Below, in pieces: positions 56,702 through 64,000 of a stretch of DNA of 64,000 nt; the stretch's first letter is position 1, and each line of letters opens with the position of its first letter. Both the position numbers and the translations under genes were made by a program. The notes below the pieces were generated by a model. That model was not told the origin of the DNA. It saw only the letters and a list, made by a program, of their open reading frames with translations, and did no database searches. Origin of the DNA: Fen-1135 sp963705275 (GTDB lineage Bacteria > Desulfobacterota > Syntrophia > Syntrophales > UBA2185); the NCBI GenBank assembly GCA_963705275.1, contig OY970063.1, forward strand, positions 1,178,001 through 1,242,000. The letters run 5' to 3'.

Positions 56702-59700
56702 CTATTTTACTTTACATTGACATTTGCTTTGTGCATCCTTGTAAGCAGGTTCACCGAGGGATAAAACTGCCAAGTAAAATAATGTACCGTAATAAGAACA
56801 ATTATACATCTTCCCATTATTACTTTGACTCACACATATGGACAGCATATACATCCAAAACAAACTATCACAACGTTCTTTTGGCATTCCGCATGTATCA
56901 TAACATAAGTCATGAATTTCGCATGCACGAGTAAAATTATAACCCCACGGTTTATCTGGAACCAGACGTTCAGTCAAGCCAGATCCGCACGCCAAGCCCA
57001 ACGAATCACTAAAATTGATAGGATTGTTTCGCGTATAGGCATAAGGATTTAAGTTTTGTGGTTCCTTTTGAAGGTCGTCAAATGAAGGGGCACTATTTTG
57101 TAGTTGGAGATTATTCTCGCCACATTTTTTGAAATCCCCAGGAGCGGGATGCAGCATCGGATCCCTGCTTAGGAACCTGCCAACTTTGGGATCATAATAC
57201 CTTGCGCGATAGAAGTAAAGGCCTGTCTCGGGATCGTATTCTCTGGCTGTATACGTATACGGCCGTCCGATCCCGGCGCGCTGCGGTTTCACATTGCCGA
57301 AGGCGTCGTATGCATATTTTTTAATCATGCTCCCTCCGACATCCGTCAATCCGACAATCGATCCCAATCCATCCGCATGGTAGTAGTAAAACGCTTTTTG
57401 ATTTTTCTCCACCGATAATGGTTCGTCTATCCCCAGTCCATGTGTATATCGCGCCGTTACCTCGTCCCTGTGCTTGTGTTTCAAGTACTCCATGATGATG
57501 GCATCTTTATCATACACGTACGCAGTGATCGTACCGCTTACGTTCTTCGCAATGCGCCTGCCGAAGGGGTCATAAGAATAGCTGATTATTTGGTTAGTTG
57601 TTCCTGATGTCTCCACTCTGATGAGACGATTTTCATCGTCATAGGTATAAGCAGTTGCGGTGTTACCATCGACCTTCTGCACCCTGTTCCCGTTGTCATC
57701 ATAAATGTAGGTGACCGAGTTGAGATTAAGGAGCTCATTTGCTTCATTATAGCTCATATCATCTGTCTGTTCCGGGCCATGCAGGCGATTCCCGACGCTG
57801 TCATAGACATAAACTTCTCCCGGCAGAATTTTTGACGGTTTATTATTGACGCTGAGGGAACTTCTTATCAGGCGGTAGATGGGGTCATAACTGTAAGTCG
57901 CAGTCCTTTTGGTGTCGGTCCTGGTCAAACGATTATTGTTATTGTCATATGTGTAGATCGCTTCTGCTAAAACTCCCCCGCTTGGCCCTGTGTGCCTGAT
58001 ACTGGTGAGGTTGCCGTCAGGGTCGTATGTGTAAGCCGCCGTCGTCCTGTTTGGATACTTGAGATCGCGCCGTCTGCCGACCGCATCATAGGTCAGGCCA
58101 AACACGCTTTCGTCTGTAGTGAGGGAAGTCAGTCTGCTGGCAGCGTCGTAGGCATAGCTTATCGTCTTGCCTTCCGGGGTAATCATCTTAACTTTGTTTC
58201 CCAGGGCGTCATACTGGTACTGGATCGTACGGCCGTTGGAATCGGTGATGCCAGTCATCCTGTTCGCGCATCGTAGACAAAGTTATAGGCGATGTCTGAT
58301 TTCCCGCATAGGTCATGTTGCCGTTTGCATCATACTGATACTGGGTGATGCTGCCATCGGAGTATTGCTTCTGGATGAGACGGTCTGTTGGCATCGTATG
58401 TGTAGGTGATGGTCTTTCCATCCGGCTTCGTCTTCGTTATGAGGTTACCTTTGGCATCATAGGTGTGGTTTATCACTTTGCCCAAGGGGTCGGTCTCCGT
58501 GGTGAGACGCCCGGCGAGGTCGTATGTAAGACTGATTGCTGTGGTCAAGGGCGTCCGTGAGGGCCGTCATCTTGTCCGCGCCGCCGCAACTGCTCCCACA
58601 GCCTGAAGGTCCGTAACTCATTCCTGTGATGTTGTTCAGGGCGTCGGTGATCTGCGTAACCTGCCCACGGTAGTTGTAGGCATATGTGGTCGGTTTTCCG
58701 TTGGCATCTGTTGTAGTTAAGACGTCGCCTTTGTAATTATAGGTGAAGTGGGTGATGTTGCCTTTGGGATCGGTCACCTGCGTCATCTGATTCAGGGCGT
58801 TGTAGACGTAGCTGGTTACATTGCCCAGCGGGTCGGTCATACTGAGGCGGTTTCCCGCGGTATCGTATGTGAACCATGTCTGCCTGTTGAGAGGGTCAGT
58901 TATGCTCGTGAGATTGTTAGAGGAGTCGTAAGTAAGGACAGTAGTGTGACTGTAGGCGTCGGTGATTGTCGTGACGTTCCCTCTCGTGTCATATTGATAC
59001 GTTGTTATTGCTCCTAGCGGAGCTGTTACTGTCAGGAGGTTGCCATGAGTATCGTATGCATATGTAGTAACAGCACCTCTGGGGTCGGTCATGGTAGCCA
59101 CGAGGTTCATGCTGTTATAGGTATAGCTGGTCCGTGTGTCCCAGGGGATCGGTTACGGATGTAAGGTTGCTGTTACTGTCGTAGGTGTAGGTAGTGACAC
59201 CCCCGTTCGGGTCGGCTGTGGAAATCAGGTTCCGCTTCAGATCGTAGGCGTATCTGGTAGTGTTGCCCAAAGGATCTGCCTTCGACGTCTTTACTGCGTA
59301 TGTAGGATCGTATGTGTACGTCCAGACACCGCCGTCCTTTTCCGTGAAGGTCGTCGTTCCCGCCTGGGTGTAGCTCATTGATCTTGTCTTAGTTTCAGGA
59401 TCGACGGATGTCAGAAGACGCCCCTTCGCATCGTAAGTGTATTGCGTGGTCTTATTCGCAGGGTCGGTCTTTGCATTAAGCAGCCCGAAAACCGGGATAC
59501 TTGTATAAGTAAATGCCCATGTATGACCCACCGGATCGGCGATCTGAGTAAGGAGATAATTAGGGTAGCCCGAATTTGTCAGAGTGTAAGTCCCTCCGCC
59601 TGGGGCTGTGATCGTGGCAATCCTGCCGCTTGTCGTGGTGATGGTTGAAGTCCTTCCATTCTGGTCGGTGATACTCGCGAGGTAGCCGCTGATGTATGTC

Positions 59701-60839
59701 AACGTGGTAGTGCTGCCGTTTCTGTCGGTGATGGAGGTGAGATAGCCGTCTGTATTGAACTGATAAACTGTACCATTTTTCATAGTGCGGGTATATGTGC
59801 CGTTTGAGTTCTTTACGATCTGCGAGGTGTCCCCGCTTCTGGGTTCTGGATAATAGACTCCGGCAGAAAGCCGAAAATAGATGACGTTCCCATCCGCAGC
59901 TTTGAGGACCAAGGTGGCGTTGTCGGCATAGTTGACCGTCAGTGTCACGTTGTAATTGTGGGTCCACTTCGGGGCTACGGGGGCCGTGTCTGTGCCGCCC
60001 ATGCTGTTATAGCTGAGCGTGAGACCGCCCACATCAAAGGAGTCGTAGAGGTTACCGCTCTTGATATTGGCTGCGGAACCCGCATTGACGTTGGTATTAG
60101 CGTAAGAGCCGGAACAGCCTGCGCCGGTATCACCAGGCCCTGTCTGTGGCGGTGCGTTCCATGGACTACACCCGCCATTTCTCAGGGATGGAAATGGAAG
60201 TGTCAGGTCCTCAGGCGATAGGATCATCTTCCAACCAATCGAAGCACAGATAGTGCTGCAACTATCGCAGAGAAGGCTGCTGTTAACGCAATTGCCGGTG
60301 TCGCACTTTCCGACTGTTCCGTGAACCGAGTAACATGGATTGGGAATGCCGCGACCAAGAATTTCAGGAGGTATCAGTTCTCCATGACAATCATAGTAAT
60401 AAGTAGTCATGCCGCATTCCGAGGTGACATTGGATGTATCATTGCACCAGGAATCCGCCGATATTCTTAGCGCCGCTACTCGATATGGATAACCGTTGAC
60501 TGCCATTGGCAAGTCCACGTATTGCCCGGCAGAATCGGTTAGACGAACAGTCGGATCGTTCACACGATTTGCATTTGAACTGGGAGCCGTATAGACAGTG
60601 GAATTGCCGTTCGAATTAGATAAGGCGCCGCTTCCGCCGGGGATCGACCAGGTGTAGGACCCGCTTCCGCCGGAGGCCGTTAAGGTCTGACTGCTGTCAC
60701 TTCCACTGGTACTCATTTGCCGCGATGTATACCCTATAGCAAGAGGTTCAGCGGATACATTTGAAATCAAATACGAAAGATTAGGCAGTAGACCGAATAT
60801 AACGGCTGCCGCCAACTGTAACCTTTTTCTTCGTGTCAT
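56702..60839 (-). pseudogene. RHS/YD-repeat protein with phospholipase A2-like C-terminal domain, several frameshifts
   Basis: About 1,380 codons. The first frame (60839 to about 59140) has a signal peptide (RLQLAAAVIFGLLPNLSYLI), Ig-like parts and the start of YD repeats. YD repeats (e.g. YAYDTHGNLLTVTAPLGAIT, YQYDALGNKVKMITPEGKT) continue in other frames with breaks near 59140, 58545, 58390 and 58265. The RHS core end RARYYDPKVGRFLSRDP is intact. After LNPYAYTRNNPINFSDSLGL the tip reads RACEIHDLCYDTCGMPKERC then DSLF, the CxxHDxCY motif of phospholipase A2. The domain has about ten cysteines. Probably an exported toxin; the breaks may be assembly indels. Confidence 0.8.
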
Positions 60840-61254
60840 CTCCCGCCTCCTCTCAGTTCATCTCTTATTGCTCTTGGAATTAAGCAATCTCCCGCCCTTT
60901 TTGACTTTCTCCGATTGTAAGAACTTGATGTGTTTTATGTTGCGTTGTTCTATGCCGCGCCGTAGCCGCTGGAGAGGATGCTTGTGATGTGCTTTGCCCG
61001 TTACACGAGATGGGCAGCGGGATTCCCACGTAGGTGCATTTCGCAGAGGAGGGAGAGCTGTATCACGTGGTTTCGAAATTGAAGACGAGAAAGTTGTGGA
61101 ATCTCAGATGATAAATTAGATGTTACTTTTTATTCTTGAGAATGCAAGGGAAAATGCTAGAAAAACATAGGAAAACGATATTGAAAAATGAGCAATGGCA
61201 GAATGACCTATAAATACAAAATATTATTCGTGTTTTTATGGTTAATGGCTGCCG
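60840..61254. other. Intergenic region between RHS and nitroreductase genes
   Basis: GAGGAGGCGGGAG just upstream (minus strand) of the RHS start is its ribosome-binding site. No confident promoter, no gene and none of the window-wide repeats were found here. Confidence 0.4.
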
Positions 61255-62133
61255 TCATGGCGGAGTAACCTCAGAAATCCAGCTTGCGGTGTATTCGCAA
61301 AGGCCGGTCAGCTTTTCGATCTTAGGCTCCTGTATAGCCCACCTGCCCTTCAGGCCGAGTTCGCCCGCGGTCATCTCGAAGTGGCACATGGCGATTCCCA
61401 TATCGACCCGCTGCAGATCCGCTATGTTTAAGATTTTGAAAGTGAGCGTTTTGCCGTACCCCCTGGTACGCTGCATGTAGAAGTGCCAGGAAGCACCGTC
61501 TTTGATAATCCTCCAGGGCTGCTTATTTGTAGCGGACGGCGCTATCCGCACCATCTCCAGCGGCGCTGCATAGGGACCGGCTTCATCAGGGGAAAGAGGC
61601 ATGCCAAATTTCTCCCGGAAGAATAGGTCCTCCCAGGGCTTACGGTTGTGCCCTCCCACAACCTGGCGGATTGTGACCTCCGATTGCTCCTTCTGCAGAA
61701 TATATCCCACGGAGGCTACTGCAGGCACAAGTTCTTCAACTGTCGCAGAAATTTTTTTGGCAAAGCTGCTCCTGGTGAAACTGCCTCCCAGCCAGCATGT
61801 GCCGAGCCCCATGTCCGTCGCGAAGAGAATTGCTCTTTCCATCATGTAGCCGAAGTCTTCCAGGTTATTCCGGGATTGTCCCACGGCGCCCATGATAAAT
61901 CCTGTGGCGCCCTTTATAAAGCCGTATGTGCCCAGCCCCTTCAGGGCCTTTCGGTCCTGATCCGTCGCGGCTATAAGTTTAAGGCGCACCGCCGCGCCGA
62001 ATGGTCCTGCTCCGTTCGCAGAAAGGTAACCAGACAGACGCTCCCGGTCTTCTTCCGCGATGGGCTTATCGATATATGTCCGGCAGGAGAAACGTTCCTT
62101 TATGATCTCTATTACGTGTTTGCTGTGTGGCAT
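61255..62133 (-). CDS. Nitroreductase-family flavoprotein
   Basis: A 292-residue protein. FMN-binding features: ERFSCRTYIDKPIAEEDRER at the start (R-S-x-R-x-(F/Y) motif), ERAILFATDMGLGTCWLGGSFTRSSFAK in the middle, and APSATNKQPWRIIKDG, where the S-A-x-N-x-Q-P-W FMN phosphate motif is found in the second half. Family enzymes transfer electrons from NAD(P)H or ferredoxin to nitro compounds, enones or halogenated substrates. It starts 24 bp upstream of the MFS gene end on the same strand, so the MFS transporter and this enzyme could be co-transcribed. Confidence 0.85.
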   Translation of the reverse strand: MPHSKHVIEIIKERFSCRTYIDKPIAEEDRERLSGYLSANGAGPFGAAVRLKLIAATDQDRKALKGLGTYGFIKGATGFIMGAVGQSRNNLEDFGYMMERAILFATDMGLGTCWLGGSFTRSSFAKKISATVEELVPAVASVGYILQKEQSEVTIRQVVGGHNRKPWEDLFFREKFGMPLSPDEAGPYAAPLEMVRIAPSATNKQPWRIIKDGASWHFYMQRTRGYGKTLTFKILNIADLQRVDMGIAMCHFEMTAGELGLKGRWAIQEPKIEKLTGLCEYTASWISEVTPP

Positions 62134-62157
62134 AATTGATCTCCATTCGCGAGGACA

Positions 62158-63291
62158 CTAAATGCGGGATGCGGGCGGGCGCGCCGGCACGGTTACGAAC
62201 ATGCCGCCCACACACAGGGCGGCGGCGAAGAGCATAACACCTCTGTATCCCCATCCCTGGGCAATAAGACCGCCGAGCAGCGGCCCTACAGCATTGCACA
62301 AATTAAGGGTGGATTGGAAAATGCCCCCGGCAGTGCCCTTTTCCTTCCCGGCGCGCAACACGATGAGCAGGGCGCCGACATAGAGACATGACCAAGCGAC
62401 ACCGAGGACCACCTGCAATATGAGCAGGGAAAAGCGGTTTGTGAAGAAAGCATACGCCAGGAACACGATAACCGAAAGCACCTGACCCCAGAAAAAGGTC
62501 TTGAATTCGGAAAACCTCTCGAGCTGGCGCATGACAAGAAACTGTACGACAAAATTAACGCCCCATAGAAGGCCGATCCAAAAATGATCGAGGCCTATGG
62601 AAACGAGATACAAAGGGAAAATGACCCAGACGGCGCTCGCCCCCAGATGGCGGAGAAATACGGCCAGATAGACCCTGTAGTCGCGGCGCATCACGAGCCA
62701 CAGATTGGGGGGCTTGGAGAATTTATGCGAAGGCATTTTCTTGAAGGCGAGGGAGATAAAAAAGGCAATGAGACAAAAAAGAAAGCTGAGCCAGAAAAGG
62801 ATCTCAATGTTGCCCACCATTGCCGAGGCGGCGGCGCCGAAGATCCATCCCAGGGAGCCGTAGGAGCTGTATTTCCCCATGTTCGTGCCGCATTCAAAGG
62901 CGTACGTGATTGTCGCGGCAACGGCAATGCCGAGGGCAAAGCCAACTGCTGCCCGGGCGATAATCAATGCAGGGACGCTGTGCGCGAGGAGCTGGGCGGC
63001 AAAGGCCACGCTGCTCATCAGAAGCCCCCACCGCACAAACAGGAGCCTCCCCAGGTGGTCGGACTTCCAGCCGGAGATGAGAGAAGAAAACAAAAACGCG
63101 ATCCCATATGCTGCGCCCACAAGGCCGACTTCAAAGTCGGACGCTCCTAACTCCGCGCCCAGGAGGGGCACGAAGATAAATGAGCTCATCGTGGCAAAGC
63201 TGAGAAAGAAATTAACGAAGCCTATGAGCCAGCGGTAAGACCACTCCCCTGCCTGATCTTCCTTCTCTATAACGATATCTTGCTCTAACAT
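62158..63291 (-). CDS. Major facilitator superfamily transporter
   Basis: A 377-residue protein with about twelve membrane helices. The motif A region is SGWKSDHLGRLLFVRWG (G-x-x-x-D-x-x-G-R) between helices 2 and 3, and a second copy is weaker. MSSFIFVPLLGAELGASDFEVG is the usual first periplasmic loop and helix 2. It belongs near the drug/sugar-type MFS proteins (COG0477-like); substrate unknown. Transcribed leftward towards the nitroreductase gene; a terminator of the next gene to the right separates them from the PspC gene. Confidence 0.85.
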   Translation of the reverse strand: MLEQDIVIEKEDQAGEWSYRWLIGFVNFFLSFATMSSFIFVPLLGAELGASDFEVGLVGAAYGIAFLFSSLISGWKSDHLGRLLFVRWGLLMSSVAFAAQLLAHSVPALIIARAAVGFALGIAVAATITYAFECGTNMGKYSSYGSLGWIFGAAASAMVGNIEILFWLSFLFCLIAFFISLAFKKMPSHKFSKPPNLWLVMRRDYRVYLAVFLRHLGASAVWVIFPLYLVSIGLDHFWIGLLWGVNFVVQFLVMRQLERFSEFKTFFWGQVLSVIVFLAYAFFTNRFSLLILQVVLGVAWSCLYVGALLIVLRAGKEKGTAGGIFQSTLNLCNAVGPLLGGLIAQGWGYRGVMLFAAALCVGGMFVTVPARPPASRI

Positions 63292-63349
63292 GATGGTTCT
63301 TTATCGCATAAATGCGGCTGTCATATCAACTCGTGCAAAAACAGAAAAA

Positions 63350-63369
63350 CCCCGGAAGGGCCTCCGGGG
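63350..63369 (-). terminator. Intrinsic terminator of the pspC-like gene
   Basis: CCCCGGA (63350-63356) pairs with TCCGGGG (63363-63369). On the minus strand the stem is followed by TTTTT (complement of 63345-63349) and a further T-rich stretch. Confidence 0.85.
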
Positions 63370-63430
63370 CTCATTTTCTTAATCGCCAGGAACAGATCAT
63401 TCAATTCATTGCTATTATATCCTTCTTGTC

Positions 63431-63637
63431 CTAACCGGGATCCTGCGATGCATCCGGCCTCTTCGGAATTATGAGCCACATGGCAAAGTAGGCGGGGATG
63501 GCAAACCCAAATGATAAGAGGATAAGCAGAACAAAGATGATCCTTATCAAAGTGGGGTCCCGGTCAAAATACTCCCCTATGCCCGCGCAGACGCCGCCTA
63601 TTTTTTTGTCAGTAGTCGAAAGATATAATCTTTTCAT
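63431..63637 (-). CDS. PspC-domain membrane protein
   Basis: A 68-residue protein: MKRLYLSTTDKKIGGVCAGI then GEYFDRDPTLIRIIFVLLILLSFGFAIPAYFAMWLIIPKRP. The K-x-x-GGVCAGIAEYFxxDPTLxRIxF pattern is the PspC/YvlC family signature, with one membrane segment. In enterobacteria PspC senses inner-membrane stress. It is stand-alone here; its start is 23 bp after the mvhD-like gene. Confidence 0.95.
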   Translation of the reverse strand: MKRLYLSTTDKKIGGVCAGIGEYFDRDPTLIRIIFVLLILLSFGFAIPAYFAMWLIIPKRPDASQDPG

Positions 63638-63659
63638 TTGATCACCATTATAAAATCAA

Positions 63660-64000
63660 TTAATGGCCTTTTGCAGCGGCCGACGCCTTGCCTTTCGCAC
63701 GGGTCTCTTGCTCCTTTACGATGCGCATCGTTTCGGCGATTTCCTTGGAAGTGACGCCCTTCCTGATCTTTTCCATCTTCTCCATGACCTCTTGAAAGCG
63801 AAGGCCTTCCGCCGCGCTTATCCACTCCAGGTTCAGCCTTTCGGTACGGAGTCCCATCTTTTCCATCTTCTTCCAGATGCGTTTGATGCGCCGCTCCGTC
63901 CATTGGTTCGCGTTCATATAGTGGCAGTCGCCGATGTGACAGCCCGATACCAGTACCACGGGAGCCCCTTTGGCAAATGCGCGCCAGATGAACTTCTCGT
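63660..64000 (-). CDS. mvhD: Hydrogenase iron-sulfur subunit (MvhD/HdrA-associated), partial
   Basis: The last 112 codons or so; the start lies beyond the window edge. Sequence: EKFIWRAFAKGAPVVLVSGC, then HIGDCHYMNANQWTERRIKRIWKKMEKMGL and RLNLEWISAAEGLRFQEVMEKM, followed by a helix-rich lysine tail. The VSGCHIGDCHY motif (CxxGxCHY) and the following block are signatures of the delta subunit of methyl-viologen hydrogenase, which passes electrons to heterodisulfide reductase HdrA in flavin-based electron bifurcation. Upstream genes should include hdrA if this is a standard cluster. Confidence 0.9.
   Translation of the reverse strand, partial: EKFIWRAFAKGAPVVLVSGCHIGDCHYMNANQWTERRIKRIWKKMEKMGLRTERLNLEWISAAEGLRFQEVMEKMEKIRKGVTSKEIAETMRIVKEQETRAKGKASAAAKGH

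Overview
The window looks like a chromosomal segment of a strictly anaerobic, Gram-negative Desulfobacterota (Deltaproteobacteria), most likely Syntrophales-like. Pointers are a complete Mla lipid-transport cluster (outer membrane), a sigma-54 activator with two matching -24/-12 promoters, a hydrogenase/heterodisulfide-reductase iron-sulfur subunit (MvhD type) at the right edge, a probable selenoprotein, and many short palindromic intergenic repeats. The taxonomic placement is inference. I see no rRNA, tRNA or CRISPR array.

Layout. 0-3.4 kb: remnants of toxin-antitoxin modules (an MNT nucleotidyltransferase whose HepT partner is cut short by a repeat; an orphan XRE antitoxin behind an 18-bp palindrome), a bile-acid-symporter-family transporter and an ORF6N-domain gene. 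3.6-16 kb: a defence island with a GIY-YIG protein, three PD-(D/E)XK-like proteins, an HNH nuclease plus AAA ATPase pair (Septu-like) translationally coupled to a type I restriction-modification operon. Its hsdS is intact, while hsdM and hsdR carry many frameshifts. 16-26.5 kb: housekeeping and envelope genes (glyoxalase-like protein, YwbE, frameshifted YaiI, tail-specific protease, LEA14-like lipoprotein, EamA transporter, two TRL-like lipoproteins, phospholipase D, EEP phosphatase). 26.8-27.8 kb: HTH-nucleotidyltransferase/HEPN pair with tandem operators. 28.1-29.3 kb: cold-shock cluster. 29.4-31.4 kb: rRNA methyltransferase and a thioredoxin-like protein with an in-frame UGA at its first active-site cysteine. 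32.3-34.1 kb: stress genes (USP, dodecin, two cyclic-nucleotide-binding proteins). 34.7-38.8 kb: sigma-54 regulator flanked by two genes with sigma-54-type promoters, plus a second ORF6N gene. 38.9-45.6 kb: UbiA prenyltransferase and the mlaE-F-D-C-A cluster with an outer-membrane protein. 45.6-50.1 kb: TPR membrane glycosyltransferase-like protein, M20 amidohydrolase, matrixin-like protease. 50.3-52.5 kb: second cold-shock/RNA set (small basic protein, DEAD-box helicase with one frameshift, RRM protein). 52.7-56.7 kb: lipoproteins, an IS3-family element, EF-hand protein and small membrane protein. 56.7-60.8 kb: a large RHS protein with a C-terminal phospholipase-A2-like tip. 61-64 kb: nitroreductase, MFS transporter, PspC protein and partial mvhD.

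Most notable observations: (1) both ORF6N genes contain a 27-bp near-perfect palindrome inside the coding sequence, and each has a matching copy about 25-30 bp upstream of its own start; the two genes' palindromes differ but each upstream copy resembles its own internal copy. (2) A candidate Sec-containing thioredoxin (UxxC) with a stem-loop at the right distance after the UGA. (3) Three copies of a roughly 250-275 bp inverted-repeat-bounded element made of the first and last codons of a RAYT (REP-associated tyrosine transposase) gene. (4) Two cold-shock operons with consensus promoters followed by an intrinsic-terminator-like hairpin before the first gene. (5) An ABC ATPase (MlaF) with a degenerate GGDEF-like tail. 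(6) An RHS protein ending in a phospholipase-A2-like domain, next to a small membrane protein that could be its immunity partner.

The frameshifts in hsdM, hsdR, yaiI, the DEAD-box gene and the RHS gene leave full-length conserved protein sequence spread over several frames. They could be recent decay or assembly indels; sequence alone cannot separate these.
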